From SFLA01 sp045595785 (GTDB taxonomy: Bacteria > Bacillota > Clostridia > Oscillospirales > CAG-382), in contig JAZOBE010000045.1 in assembly GCA_045595785.1 (NCBI GenBank), forward strand, positions 1-64,000: a stretch of 64,000 nt of DNA, in the 5' to 3' direction. The notes below the pieces were generated by a model. That model was not told where the DNA came from, made no database searches, and was given only the letters and a program-made list of their open reading frames with translations. Position numbers and translations under genes: made by a program. Each line of letters starts with the position of its first letter. The first letter of the stretch is position 1. Below are positions 15,564-25,533 of the stretch, one piece after another.

Positions 15564-17005
15564 TTTTCAACTACCTCGCGCTCGCTGAAATAGGTGCGGA
15601 CACCGTTTTCCTCGATATAATCCTCGTGTCCTTTACCCACAAGGACGATAACGTCACCGGGAAGCGCGTTCTCCAATGCGTATTCGATAGCGTCCTTACG
15701 CTTGTTTATTACAACGTACTTTCCATCGGTCTTTTTCATACCAATCAGGATATCGGCAACGATATCCTCTATTTTTTCATAGCGGTTGTTGTCCTCGGTT
15801 ATAATGGAAAGGTCAGCGTTTCTGCCGATAACCTCGCCCATGGAATAACGGCGCAGCTTGCTTCTGTTACCGCCGCAGCCAAATACCGCAACAAGACGCT
15901 TGGGGGAATACTTGAGTATAGTCTCAAACAGGTTTTGCACGGAAAACTCGTTGTGTGCAAAATCTATCATTACCGTGTAATCCTTTGTTCCGGGAATAAT
16001 CTCCATTCTGCCGCGAATATAGGTGTTTTTAAGCCCTTCCTGAATGGTATTGTAATCTACGTTTCTTGCCCTTGCGCAGGCGATAACGGCAAGCGCGTTG
16101 TATACCGAAAATTCACCGGGCTGGGAGATGTTAAAGCGGTGGAGTCCTTCGCTGTCACGGCAGTCAAACTCGGTAATAAGTCTGTGGTCGCCGGAAACAA
16201 AGTTAAGGTTTTCCGCCATTATTTGGTTATCTCCGAAAAATCCGAAGGTTACGTATTTGTCGGTGTCTACGTTTTCGATAATTCTGTCGTAATATTCGCA
16301 ATCGCGGTTTACAAAAACCTTTCCGCACTGGTCGAATATCTTTTTCTTGCAATTAAGATAATCATTCAGGTCCTTGTGCTCGTTTGCGCCGATATGGTCG
16401 GGGGAAAGGTTAGTAAACAGACCTACGTCAAACTCAATACCATAGGTGCGGTCAAGCATAAAGCCTTGAGAGGTGGCTTCAATAATAGCGGCGGTACAGC
16501 CTGCCTTCACCATCTCGCGGTAGTATTTGTGTATAACGTAGCTTTCAGGCGTGGAGTTATTGGTCTTAATCACCGTGTCGCCGTAAATAATACCGGTCGT
16601 ACCGATTATACCTACCTTTTCTCCTGCCTTTTCAAGCACGGATTTAAGCATATAGCTGGTGCTGGTCTTTCCCTTTGTGCCGGTAATACCAACGGTAAAC
16701 AGCTCCTTTGCAGGATGCCCGAACAGGTTTGCGGACATAAGTGCAAGGGTTCTTCTGTTGTCAGCGGTTATAACCACCGTAGCATCATCGGGAAGGTCAA
16801 GCTCTCTCTGGGCAACAAACACTCGAACTCCCTTTGCGTAAGCGTCGGAAGCGTAGTTGTGCCCGTCAAGCTGGAATCCCACAATGCAAACAAATGCGGT
16901 TCCTTTGCGCGCCACGCGGGAATCGTAGACTATATCCTCAATATCCGCGTTTATATCTCCGCGGTATGTGTATTCAATGCCGTCAAGTAATCGGTTAAGA
17001 TACAT
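15539..17005 (-). CDS. murE: UDP-MurNAc-tripeptide synthetase (MurE family)
   Basis: This 488-residue Mur ligase adds the third residue of the peptidoglycan stem. The three Mur domains are in order: an N-terminal UDP-binding domain, a central ATPase with GITGTKGKTSTSYML (about 107-121) and NNSTPES, and a C-terminal domain with MIDFAHNEFSVQN. The residue-selecting motif reads DNNR instead of the DNPR typical of meso-diaminopimelate enzymes; the Asn and Arg ligands are kept, so meso-DAP remains the likeliest substrate. lysA (DAP decarboxylase) in the same window agrees. It overlaps trmB by 25 bp tail to tail. Confidence 0.9.
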   Translation of the reverse strand: MYLNRLLDGIEYTYRGDINADIEDIVYDSRVARKGTAFVCIVGFQLDGHNYASDAYAKGVRVFVAQRELDLPDDATVVITADNRRTLALMSANLFGHPAKELFTVGITGTKGKTSTSYMLKSVLEKAGEKVGIIGTTGIIYGDTVIKTNNSTPESYVIHKYYREMVKAGCTAAIIEATSQGFMLDRTYGIEFDVGLFTNLSPDHIGANEHKDLNDYLNCKKKIFDQCGKVFVNRDCEYYDRIIENVDTDKYVTFGFFGDNQIMAENLNFVSGDHRLITEFDCRDSEGLHRFNISQPGEFSVYNALAVIACARARNVDYNTIQEGLKNTYIRGRMEIIPGTKDYTVMIDFAHNEFSVQNLFETILKYSPKRLVAVFGCGGNRSKLRRYSMGEVIGRNADLSIITEDNNRYEKIEDIVADILIGMKKTDGKYVVINKRKDAIEYALENALPGDVIVLVGKGHEDYIEENGVRTYFSEREVVENYLTRASK

Positions 17006-17086
17006 AAAAACAACTCCCTTATATATTTATGTATTTATTATAATGCCAATATGCAAAAAACGCAAGAAGAAATATTAAAAACAGTA

Positions 17087-17115
17087 TTCACATTTGTGTT
17101 TTTTTATGGTATTAT
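17087..17115 (+). promoter_or_regulatory. Promoter of the isomerase-like gene
   Basis: TTCACA (17087-17092), 17 bp, TATTAT (17110-17115), about 50 bp before the ATG at 17166. Confidence 0.7.
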
Positions 17116-17165
17116 AGTCTCAGCATAAAACAAAATAATAAAACCCATTTTTGGAGGCAAGCAAA

Positions 17166-17963
17166 ATGAAAATAGGTATTATTTCCGATTCCCTTCTTCT
17201 TGATTTTCCCGCTTCTGTTAAGAGAGCGTCTGACCTCGGCGCAAGCGGTATCCAGAAGTATCTCACCGGCGGTGAGTTCTCTGCAGATAATATGACCCCC
17301 GCTAAGGTTGCTGAGATCAAGGATATCATGTCCTCTAACGGTCTGGTGTTCTCCGCTATCTGCGGTGACTTCGGTCTTGACCTTGACCATCCCGACGTTG
17401 TTGAGAAATCCAAGAAGGTTCTTTATTCCGCAAAAGAGCTTGGCTGTAACATCGTTACCACCCATATCGGCCACCTTTATCTTGAAGAGGACGCTCGTAT
17501 GGACCTTATCCGTACCAACGCTCGTGCGCTGGCTGAGTATGCAGACAGCATCGGCTCCGTTTTCGCTGCAGAAACCGGTACCGAAAAGGCTCCCGTTCTC
17601 AAGGCGTTTCTTGATTCTCTCGGCGCAAAGGGTATGCGCGTAAACCTTGACCCTGCAAACCTTGTAATGGTCGCTCATGATGACCCCGTTGCAGCTGTTG
17701 ATGTGCTTAAGGATTACATCGTTCACACCCACGCAAAAGACGGTATCGTTACCGATAAGACTCCCCACGGCTGGCTCGAGGTTCCTCTCGGACAGGGCGG
17801 CGTAGATTGGGATAACTACCTTGCAGCTCTCAATAAGATCGGCTACAACGGATATCTCACTATAGAGCGCGAGTGCGGCGAGGATCCCGCTGCAGACATC
17901 AAGATGGCTGTTGACTTCCTCGGCACCAAGCTTGCAAACCTCGGCATCGCACTTGATAAATAA
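17166..17963 (+). CDS. Sugar phosphate isomerase/epimerase (TIM barrel)
   Basis: This 265-residue protein starts at the ATG that follows GGAGG by 8 bp. It has the xylose-isomerase-like/AP-endonuclease-2 barrel fold: GIISDSLLLDFPAS at the first strand, VTTHIGHLY, AETGTEKA, VNLDPANL, HTHAKDG and TIERECG, with Glu, Asp and His in the usual metal-binding positions. Members interconvert sugars or inositols; the substrate is not evident. Codon use is highly biased (GGC, CTC, GCA, AAG), suggesting strong expression. It is a single gene with its own promoter and terminator. Confidence 0.85.
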   Translation: MKIGIISDSLLLDFPASVKRASDLGASGIQKYLTGGEFSADNMTPAKVAEIKDIMSSNGLVFSAICGDFGLDLDHPDVVEKSKKVLYSAKELGCNIVTTHIGHLYLEEDARMDLIRTNARALAEYADSIGSVFAAETGTEKAPVLKAFLDSLGAKGMRVNLDPANLVMVAHDDPVAAVDVLKDYIVHTHAKDGIVTDKTPHGWLEVPLGQGGVDWDNYLAALNKIGYNGYLTIERECGEDPAADIKMAVDFLGTKLANLGIALDK

Positions 17964-17980
17964 TTAAATCCTTAAAATAA

Positions 17981-18014
17981 AAAACTCCCGATTATTCGGG
18001 AGTTTTGTTTTTTT
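17981..18014 (+). terminator. Intrinsic terminator after the isomerase-like gene
   Basis: The stem AAAACTCCCGA / TCGGGAGTTTT is followed by GTTTTTTT. It could also stop minus-strand transcription leaving the surface-fibre locus. Confidence 0.9.
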
Positions 18015-18018
18015 GTCT

Positions 18019-18615
18019 TTATGGCTTCAGATGGCCGTTTGCGTCAACGTCAACGTTCCAAGCGTCGGTTACAGCGGGGACACTGCCGCTATCGGTTTCA
18101 CCTAATGCCTGAATGGTCTGCGAGATTATCTCCACGTTCAGACCGTATCCGCTTTCAGGCGAAGTCACACCGGAATTAAGCTTTACCAATTCAATAAGAA
18201 CAGGGGAATTATCACCGCTTTCCACAGGGGTTTTGCAGTAATAAAAATTATCCTTCTTGAACCAGTTTTCGCCCAGCACGATCTCGTAATCGTATTCATC
18301 ACCCTCAACGGGCGGCTGACCCAGTACGGATCCGTCCTTGCCGTTTTTCCAGGTGATAACTATCGCCGCGCGAACGTATACTGCATATCCTCCGGTATCG
18401 CCCACGTTAACCGCAACGTTTTGCTTAACGGTACCGTCAAAGGTTTCGTTAATGGTCGGGTCGACTTCACCTGCGGTGCTGAATTCGTTTTTAACACTAT
18501 CCGTCGCCGTGGTCTTAAGGTAGGCAAACACGCTGCCCGCGGTTATTACCGCCACCAACATCATCGCCGCCAGAACGATTATTACGTTCCGCTGCTTGGT
18601 GTGTGCTATTTTCAT
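18019..18615 (-). CDS. SipW-dependent TasA-like secreted protein
   Basis: This 198-residue protein has the N-terminal pattern of SipW substrates: basic start, hydrophobic helix ITAGSVFAYLKTTATDSVKNEFSTAG, predicted cleavage near VFA. A compact beta-rich domain follows, with YAVYVRAAIVITWKNG and repeated Gly/Asp turns. Such proteins are camelysin/TasA relatives that build surface fibres or cap them. It is the last gene of the locus, 26 bp after the 1,686-residue protein. It has no anchor motif, so it is probably a released or polymerised subunit. Confidence 0.75.
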   Translation of the reverse strand: MKIAHTKQRNVIIVLAAMMLVAVITAGSVFAYLKTTATDSVKNEFSTAGEVDPTINETFDGTVKQNVAVNVGDTGGYAVYVRAAIVITWKNGKDGSVLGQPPVEGDEYDYEIVLGENWFKKDNFYYCKTPVESGDNSPVLIELVKLNSGVTSPESGYGLNVEIISQTIQALGETDSGSVPAVTDAWNVDVDANGHLKP

Positions 18616-18641
18616 TGTGTTTGCCTCCTTTTCGTAGTTTG

Positions 18642-21600
18642 TTAATCGTTGATTTCAAATTGGTTTTCGTTTACAGCTTCACCGTTCAACCAGTTGGACG
18701 GGTTGGATTTGTTGGTGAAGGTTACACTGGCTGCCGCGCTTCCTATAGTGATTGTATATGCACTGGCGGAAGTGCAATCGTATTCCCAAGACCAACCTGT
18801 AAACTCGGTGATGGTATACTCGCCTTGCGGTATTTCGTTAATGGTAACAGAACCGCTTCCCTGTATCGAAACGATCATATCAACGTATGAGAATTTTCCG
18901 CTTCCCTGAATATGGAAAAGGAAAGTATCGGTTGTGGTTACATCAACAGTCTTGTTAATTACCAGCGAACTGCTTACGGGCATGAAATACGCATAATACG
19001 TAATGATGCCGTCACCGGGATTCTTATCAGATGCATCGCGCTCGAATGAACCGGGATTCCAAAGCGCATTTGTTGAAACTTGATTTCCGGCATCATCTCG
19101 CCATCCAACGAATTTATATCCGCTCAACGCAGATGCACTTGAACCTGTTATATCGGTAGTTCGCTCACCAATATTCATATTAGGTGAAACAATACCAAAC
19201 TGCACAGCGCCCGGTATGGGACAATAAGCAACGTAATTAATTGTATACTGCTTTAGCTTATAGTAAAAAGTAATTACGTTTTCAGCCTCTACAGCACGTA
19301 TTTCAAAAGATTGCGTTTGCGGCTTGTCTGCTGTTGCATAGAAATAATACGTAAGTCCATCGTGAACGTGTGTTGCCGGTGCTGTGTAAGTAACAGTTGT
19401 GCCGAACTTGCGTAGCTGTGAGGGGTCAGTGAAATTTTGAGTATACAAACTATCGCCGCCGTATTCAACGTATTGTATGGTATACGGCATTAGATTACGC
19501 TTGTAATAAATTTTTATTTCCAAGCCGTGCATAGTAATTGTACCGGTAATCTTACCGGAGGCAGGTATTGTATCGTAATTAGTATATGTTGGAGTCCACT
19601 CATCACCGTTCTCCACGTAATTAACTACGGTACAACGTTGGAATCCAAAGCCGGTATACCTGTCATCTTTTACTTCAATTTCAATAGGATCGTTCAAATT
19701 GCCGGTTCCGATGATAGATTCACGCAATGTATAATTGCTCAAATTGCCGGAATCTGTAGAATCCACGTTTTCCCAATAATATTCTATTGAATAAAGGGCA
19801 TGCTTGTTATCCTTTACATAATAGAACGTAAATACGTTTGCTTCAATAGGCTCAGTTGCATTTGCATCATACTGCAAAGTACGGGTAATATAGTATGCTG
19901 TCGGCAGATAATCCTGTATCGGCTTAAACTTTTTCGAGATTATCGCTTCGTCCGAATCGAAGATATCAGGCGAATGCAGCTCCTTGTTGGTACCCTGCTC
20001 AAGATATTGTATTTTATAATAAACCTTATCATCATACATATATTCAAATGTATATGTATTGTTAGAAGGCACCCTGTCCATAAGAATGGAGTGGGAATTT
20101 ACTGTCGGGAAAAACTTTTTTTGGAAGTCCGTATATAAATTCTTTCCCGACATTGCCTCAAAAGTTTTAGTTTGTCCTACTGTTGCGTGGGCAGTTATCC
20201 GGTCACTTATTACCGTATCTTTGGGGTATGCTTGGGTGCCCGTTACCGTGTTGTGTGCCGCAACGTCTGCGCCGAGAACGTAATTGATCACATACGTGGT
20301 ATCGATAGCAGTTTGCCATTCGGCAAAAAGAACAAGGTCGCGGGTAACGTCCATACTGTCGGGTGCAAAACGTTTTTTGTTGCTTTCGTCCATATAGAAC
20401 CAACCGACAAAATCATATTCAGCAGCAAGATCTCCGCCGTTTATCGCTGTGTCAAGATCAGTAGGAAATTCCGGAGTATTCAGATATGCGGAGCCAAGCG
20501 GGGTTCCGTGCGGCACACCGGTTGCTTGCATAAAGTAATATACTTTGCTGCTTGTATCATCTTTGTCTTTCTGTATATCAGAAAAAGCAGAATAGAACGT
20601 AACGGTTCTTTCAATAGGTGTCCACTTTGCATAAACAGTAAGGTCGCCGTTCGGCATAGTTAACGTATCCCAATCAACTTCTGTTCCGTCAATACAATCG
20701 GGTGTGGTATACCAACCGCCGAAAACGTATGCGCCGGGTTCAATTCCTTCGGGATAATAATTATTTTGCATATCCGTTGCGGAAATCTCATGTTCGTTTA
20801 ATTTCATACCAAAGGGCGCGCTGCCGTTTCCTTTACCTCCCATTATAGCATTATAGCTGTAAAGAGAAAAACTATAAGGACCGTTGGCTTTATAATAGAA
20901 GTCTATCTGATAGGTAAAAAGGTCATTGGTAGTATCGTATTCTTCTACCACTTTTACTGTGTGGGTTAATAGCTCATAGCCTTCCAGTGCAGTAGGGGTT
21001 TGTCCGCAATAAGGCTTGGTGGAGGTAGCTGTATTGTCATCATATATTGTGTATGTACCATACAAGTCATAACGCACACCGTTATATTCGCTTGCAAAAT
21101 CACCATTTGTGTCAGGAATATGAATATTATATATCCATTTGTGCGGCGCATTCCACCCTACGCCGTCTTTTCCGTTTTCCCAGAACGCAAGATAATTAAG
21201 CGTGGTAGTATCTTCGTCAATCAGCAGCTTATAATCTAAACGCTGATAATTACCTTTCAAGGTTTTGTTTTCGTATTCAAGATCATACCACGTGTTTGCA
21301 TCAACGTTCCAAGCACTGAAATAGGCGTAATCACCATAGTCAAAAGTAGATGCCGTTTTTACACTGTTAAAAGGGTTAGCGGGCCATTTTTGGCTGATAT
21401 CTTCATTGTATTTTGCAGAAAGAGAGATGTAATAATATTTACCTTTTGTGCCGTTAATGGTATACTGTTCATATGTTTCGGATTGAAATGCGTCTGTATT
21501 TAATGTAGGCTTTGAGTCTACTTGGCCCCATATTCCGCTTACATCGGAAAGCTGTGTTGTTATGTTATTAGAGCTTCCGGCGAACGCCCAAGTACTGCCG

Positions 21601-23702
21601 CCGGGTATATAAAACTTTCCGTTTTCTTCCTTCGCGTAGTAAAATTTAAACGTGTATGTTTTGTATTGATAATATACGTTTACAATTGTGGAACCGTCAC
21701 CTTCAACGGTAACGTTCTGGTCCGCTTTGACAAATTCCATATAAGGTGCGTTGGTATTCTTGCAGCTAGCAGAATGCGTATGTGCGACCTTTCCGCAACT
21801 ATAGCATTTTTCTGCATGAGTATGTTCGTCTGCAGAACAATAAACGCAGTTTCCGTCACCGTGAGTATGGGAAGTTCCGGGATATGCACATGAATAACAT
21901 TGGTTTTCGTGCGTGTGGCTACAATTTAATGTTGAACTGAAATTGTTGATGCCATCGTCGGGAGTAATTTGATAATACGATTCGTTAATTCGTACATAAT
22001 AATAGGTATAGCCGTAGCGTGTTCTATATACACTTAGAGCGCCGTACGTGTCATAATAAGAGAGATAGTTACCATTATTGGGACTAGTTGTATCAACGGT
22101 ACCGCCGGAGAAAGTGTAACAGTCCACACCATGAGTCGTATGAATACAGTTGCTAAAGCAGGTATCAGTATGCACGTGCACAATACAGCAATCTTCTCCG
22201 TGTGTATGCTCAGTTTTTCCGCAAAGGAAGGTGCAGCTTGTGTGTGTATGCGCTTCTTTTCCGCATATATTAAGGTCAGCAGTGAGATCGTCGCTACCGG
22301 ACACCTTTTGCGCAGATTCTTCGTCAACAGGACGGCTTCCGATATAAGTTTTTGTTCCGTCTCCGTTATCTATCCAGTAAACAACGGTAAATTTAGTTTT
22401 CGCAATATCCCAAATTGCTCTGTACGCAGAGTTATATGCAGGCATTGTGACTTCAACAGCATCTACCGATGAGTCGCCGGACGCAACGGGATCAGAGGGG
22501 TTTTCGCTTTTTACAAGATCCCAACCTTTGAATACATAGCCAGTTCTAACAGGGTCGGGTATTACAATATACGATTCATATCGCACGTAAAGAGTTTCTG
22601 TGCCGTAACCGCCGTTACAGTCAAACTCCATAAGGTAATAGTTTCTCTCGTAATAAACCTCAAAAACAGTGGAGCCGTCTGCCGCAATGGTATCGGGTTC
22701 GTGGTACAGAGAAGTAAAACCTTCAAATTTTCTGTTCAGTTTAATGTCTTCGGGCTCTGCACCTGTATATCCCCACAATCCGGTTTCGCTTGCCTTTTCG
22801 GTATACTGGTCATCGTAAATATTCTGCAGATAGTATCTTATAGAATAATTAACCAGCTTGGGCTTATATGACACTTTGTATACATAATTTTGAGTTACAG
22901 AATCTTCATTGAATGTATACGAGGTGGAAGCGGTAGCTTCATCTTGCCAAAAAGAGTCATAACCGACAATGGTAGGGAACTTTACAGTAGTTTTAAGCGG
23001 GTTTCCGTTTATAAGTGTTGCAACATAAGCAGAAAACGCCTGTTTACCGTTATCAAGAATAAGATTGCCTGAGCCATCTTTTTCCAGATTACCGTATGCG
23101 TCGCGCTTGAAATCGTACTGTATGTATTCAATTGTAACTGTAACGTATTCATCACCGCCTGCCATTGCAGAGGGTGCGGTTACAGTATTGACAGAGAGGG
23201 TAGGGGTATTGTCAGACTCTTCCTCGACGAGCTTGACCGTAAGTGCGTTGGAAAGGTACGCATAATCCTCGGTATAAGCGCGCAGGCGCAGCTTTGCTGT
23301 GCCGTCCTCTGCCATCATATTATTAATAAGCGCAACGGAAACACCGATATTATCCTCGGTAGCGTCATAAATATCCACCCAAAGATTATTCTTCTCGGGA
23401 TGCTTTATCTGCCATTGATATTTGGCATTTTCGTTAAGACCGGCGCCGGAAACCTCGATTTTCTCGTGGGAATATATCTCCAGCTCGGAAACCTCATCGC
23501 CGTCTTTTGTTATTTTAAGTGTATCGTAATCGTATTTAAGGGGAGTGTTGCTTATATATGTATCTTCCCCTGCGCTATCGCCCTCGCCTACTGAAATTCC
23601 GGTCATCGGCGCGGAGGTAAACAGCATAACGGCGGCAAGAAACATAGGCAAAGCGCGGGAAATGATAAATCTTTTTGCTTTTTTCCGGTTAAAACGTATC
23701 AT
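18642..23702 (-). CDS. Giant cell-surface repeat protein (InlB B-repeat/MucBP-like)
   Basis: This 1,686-residue secreted protein has a signal peptide (about 1-36), an Ig-like region (about 45-160), then a long series of small beta domains. They resemble InlB B repeats (FDCNGGYG...RTGYVFKGWD; AYVFGGWYTTPDC...LTVYAKWTP) and MucBP-like units (INYVLGADVAAHNTVTG). About residues 480-650 hold two His/Cys-rich clusters with repeated C-x2-x(H)THx-C spacing. A prealbumin-like SpaA fold ends the protein (about 1590-1686). There is no LPXTG motif or membrane helix at the C-terminus, so attachment is probably by assembly with the neighbouring fibre proteins. Adhesion is the likely role, from the domain types only. 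Confidence 0.8.
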   Translation of the reverse strand: MIRFNRKKAKRFIISRALPMFLAAVMLFTSAPMTGISVGEGDSAGEDTYISNTPLKYDYDTLKITKDGDEVSELEIYSHEKIEVSGAGLNENAKYQWQIKHPEKNNLWVDIYDATEDNIGVSVALINNMMAEDGTAKLRLRAYTEDYAYLSNALTVKLVEEESDNTPTLSVNTVTAPSAMAGGDEYVTVTIEYIQYDFKRDAYGNLEKDGSGNLILDNGKQAFSAYVATLINGNPLKTTVKFPTIVGYDSFWQDEATASTSYTFNEDSVTQNYVYKVSYKPKLVNYSIRYYLQNIYDDQYTEKASETGLWGYTGAEPEDIKLNRKFEGFTSLYHEPDTIAADGSTVFEVYYERNYYLMEFDCNGGYGTETLYVRYESYIVIPDPVRTGYVFKGWDLVKSENPSDPVASGDSSVDAVEVTMPAYNSAYRAIWDIAKTKFTVVYWIDNGDGTKTYIGSRPVDEESAQKVSGSDDLTADLNICGKEAHTHTSCTFLCGKTEHTHGEDCCIVHVHTDTCFSNCIHTTHGVDCYTFSGGTVDTTSPNNGNYLSYYDTYGALSVYRTRYGYTYYYVRINESYYQITPDDGINNFSSTLNCSHTHENQCYSCAYPGTSHTHGDGNCVYCSADEHTHAEKCYSCGKVAHTHSASCKNTNAPYMEFVKADQNVTVEGDGSTIVNVYYQYKTYTFKFYYAKEENGKFYIPGGSTWAFAGSSNNITTQLSDVSGIWGQVDSKPTLNTDAFQSETYEQYTINGTKGKYYYISLSAKYNEDISQKWPANPFNSVKTASTFDYGDYAYFSAWNVDANTWYDLEYENKTLKGNYQRLDYKLLIDEDTTTLNYLAFWENGKDGVGWNAPHKWIYNIHIPDTNGDFASEYNGVRYDLYGTYTIYDDNTATSTKPYCGQTPTALEGYELLTHTVKVVEEYDTTNDLFTYQIDFYYKANGPYSFSLYSYNAIMGGKGNGSAPFGMKLNEHEISATDMQNNYYPEGIEPGAYVFGGWYTTPDCIDGTEVDWDTLTMPNGDLTVYAKWTPIERTVTFYSAFSDIQKDKDDTSSKVYYFMQATGVPHGTPLGSAYLNTPEFPTDLDTAINGGDLAAEYDFVGWFYMDESNKKRFAPDSMDVTRDLVLFAEWQTAIDTTYVINYVLGADVAAHNTVTGTQAYPKDTVISDRITAHATVGQTKTFEAMSGKNLYTDFQKKFFPTVNSHSILMDRVPSNNTYTFEYMYDDKVYYKIQYLEQGTNKELHSPDIFDSDEAIISKKFKPIQDYLPTAYYITRTLQYDANATEPIEANVFTFYYVKDNKHALYSIEYYWENVDSTDSGNLSNYTLRESIIGTGNLNDPIEIEVKDDRYTGFGFQRCTVVNYVENGDEWTPTYTNYDTIPASGKITGTITMHGLEIKIYYKRNLMPYTIQYVEYGGDSLYTQNFTDPSQLRKFGTTVTYTAPATHVHDGLTYYFYATADKPQTQSFEIRAVEAENVITFYYKLKQYTINYVAYCPIPGAVQFGIVSPNMNIGERTTDITGSSASALSGYKFVGWRDDAGNQVSTNALWNPGSFERDASDKNPGDGIITYYAYFMPVSSSLVINKTVDVTTTDTFLFHIQGSGKFSYVDMIVSIQGSGSVTINEIPQGEYTITEFTGWSWEYDCTSASAYTITIGSAAASVTFTNKSNPSNWLNGEAVNENQFEIND

Positions 23703-23745
23703 TTACATAACCTTCCTTTCTGTAGAGTGTGGGGAAACGTATAAA

Positions 23746-24357
23746 TCAAGGCAAAAAATTAGAGGTGAATACAGTTTTTGCAGTTGCTTCACCGTTTTTT
23801 TGTGCCATATAAGCATAGAAAACCAGCGAATACGTTTTTCCGTCGGGGTGAACGAGTGTATCTCTCACGGTAAGAACATTGTCCACGATGATATCTATAG
23901 TCATATTCGTGGTCAGCTCAGACGTATACACGTAAATAATTCCGCCGTTGGGTCCCGTAACGTCTGCTACAACAGACCAACAGCTCTCAATGGAATATAT
24001 AACCGTGTCGGGCATATTATCCACTACCTCGATATACAGATATGCAGGTACGTCGGTCTTTCCGGTAATTCTTATTTGCGGGTCTTTTTTGATATCCACA
24101 CCGGGCATAAGTACGTATTCGTTGCCGGAAACCTCGGTTGCACCAAGTGAATAATCACCCAGAGTTGTGCGCTCCGCAACGTGCTCAAACAGCTCAAACG
24201 TGTCCACAAGGTCTGCCTGAACGGTTACGTTACCCTTAAATTCTGTCTTTTTAACGTATTTTGCATATACCGCACCGATTCCAGCGGCGGCAAGTATAAG
24301 CGACACCAAAAACATCGAAATTATACATACTTTTTGCACTTTGCGGTTTATTTTCAT
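23746..24357 (-). CDS. SipW-dependent TasA-like secreted protein
   Basis: This 203-residue protein has an N-terminal hydrophobic helix ending AAGIGAVYAKYVKKTEFKGN, the AxAKY-type cleavage region of SipW substrates. A beta domain follows, with YVLMPGVDIKKDPQI and VPAYLYIEVVDN, the proline/glycine pattern of TasA/camelysin proteins that donate strands to the next subunit. It is shorter than TasA and lacks any anchor. It lies 43 bp upstream of the giant protein gene, with CGAAAATGAAAAT-type spacing after GGAGGCG on the minus strand. Confidence 0.8.
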   Translation of the reverse strand: MKINRKVQKVCIISMFLVSLILAAAGIGAVYAKYVKKTEFKGNVTVQADLVDTFELFEHVAERTTLGDYSLGATEVSGNEYVLMPGVDIKKDPQIRITGKTDVPAYLYIEVVDNMPDTVIYSIESCWSVVADVTGPNGGIIYVYTSELTTNMTIDIIVDNVLTVRDTLVHPDGKTYSLVFYAYMAQKNGEATAKTVFTSNFLP

Positions 24358-24385
24358 TTTCGGTATCGCCTCCTTTTTTTATAGT

Positions 24386-24913
24386 TTAGTCAATCTGCAC
24401 GCAGTTAACAACGCCGTCGAAGGAAAGATTTGCGGTAACACTTTCCGTGGTCGCGCTGTCGGTGAATTTATCAAGATCCATATTAAATATTATGGTCGTG
24501 TTTTTGGTGCTGCCGTTGGGTGCAAGTGAAAACACGTTCTCAAAGGTTATAACGTTATTGGTATTATTTCCGCTTATCGTGGTGTCGCCGACAGTAATCG
24601 AAATATAATCGGGTACGGGGGTTTCAAAGGTAAGCACCAGATCACACCGCACCGCAACCTCGGAAGCGTTTGTCACGGAAAGCGTTTTTTCGTTTCCGCT
24701 TTTTGTGGTATTAGTAAAGCTTGCGGTAACGTTATCTATCGTTGTGGTTACGTTAAACGTTGCGACTCTTGCATCGTCAGACCCTTGCCCGTTTGAAATA
24801 AACTTTGCATACAGTCCCGACATAAGTGATACAGACAAAAGCATAAGACAGAAAAGCGCGCCTGCAATGAATATCATTATCTGACCCGATGAAAATCTGC
24901 CTTTATTCTTCAT
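24386..24913 (-). CDS. Small SipW-dependent TasA-like secreted protein
   Basis: This 175-residue protein has a basic start, a long hydrophobic segment and the cleavage context SGLYAKFISNGQGSDDARVATFNV, which closely matches the mature start of the other TasA-like proteins here. The rest is a Thr/Asn-rich beta domain with alternating small hydrophobic residues. It is likely a minor pilin-like or capping subunit. It sits 26 bp after the second signal peptidase gene. Confidence 0.75.
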   Translation of the reverse strand: MKNKGRFSSGQIMIFIAGALFCLMLLSVSLMSGLYAKFISNGQGSDDARVATFNVTTTIDNVTASFTNTTKSGNEKTLSVTNASEVAVRCDLVLTFETPVPDYISITVGDTTISGNNTNNVITFENVFSLAPNGSTKNTTIIFNMDLDKFTDSATTESVTANLSFDGVVNCVQID

Positions 24914-24939
24914 TGTGCGCCTTCCTTTCCGTTTTTGTT

Positions 24940-25533
24940 TTATTCCTTGTTTTCGCCGTTTTGCTTTGCAGCCTCCTGCTCGGCAAGGAGACGGCGTATT
25001 TCTTCTTTTATAGGCTCAAGGTCTGCCTCGGAATCCTTCTTTTCTTTCTTGAACGAAAGCTCCATCAGCAGTATTGCCGCGCCCAACACCAATATGACAA
25101 CGATGGGTGATCTTACTGTGTTAAGCAGCTTTCCCGCAGAGGGGATCACCTTAACGACCTTGCCCTTTATCACCTCGGCGGTTATCGCTTCGTCAGCGGA
25201 ATCGTTTGCATCGCCCTTGGTGGTTATCTCTCCGTCAACGATACTGATTATTCTATGCACCACAAGTGTGCCGTGGTCATTAAAAACCACCATATCATCA
25301 ACAAAATATTCTTTTTGGCTTTTAACCACGAGCACGTCGTCAACGCTTAACGCAGGCTCCATACTGCCGGAAAGCACTACCGACACACCGAATCCAAACG
25401 GCATCGGCATATTGTCGCCTGCAACGTTGCGCGCGTTCCAGTTGTAAAACTGTATGCCTATGAATACGCTTGCGATCAGAATAACCACACCGCGTATTAT
25501 CATATTAACTGTTTTCTTGTTCGTCTTCTTCAT
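24940..25533 (-). CDS. sipW: SipW-type signal peptidase I
   Basis: This 197-residue protein is of the archaeal/ER-like signal peptidase class. The nucleophile Ser57 lies in VVLSGSMEP, His93 in VVHRI replaces the usual lysine, and an Asp-containing GDANDSAD motif follows near 110. One helix lies at each end, and a charged cytoplasmic tail (about 160-197, EEIRRLLAEQEAAKQ) forms a short coiled coil. This class processes TasA-like fibre subunits. Its start overlaps the end of the 329-residue surface protein by 29 bp. Confidence 0.9.
   Translation of the reverse strand: MKKTNKKTVNMIIRGVVILIASVFIGIQFYNWNARNVAGDNMPMPFGFGVSVVLSGSMEPALSVDDVLVVKSQKEYFVDDMVVFNDHGTLVVHRIISIVDGEITTKGDANDSADEAITAEVIKGKVVKVIPSAGKLLNTVRSPIVVILVLGAAILLMELSFKKEKKDSEADLEPIKEEIRRLLAEQEAAKQNGENKE

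Noticed and set aside
15626..16990. A 454-codon plus-strand frame opposite murE
   Set aside because: murE has complete Mur ligase motifs; the opposite frame has none and no start signals.
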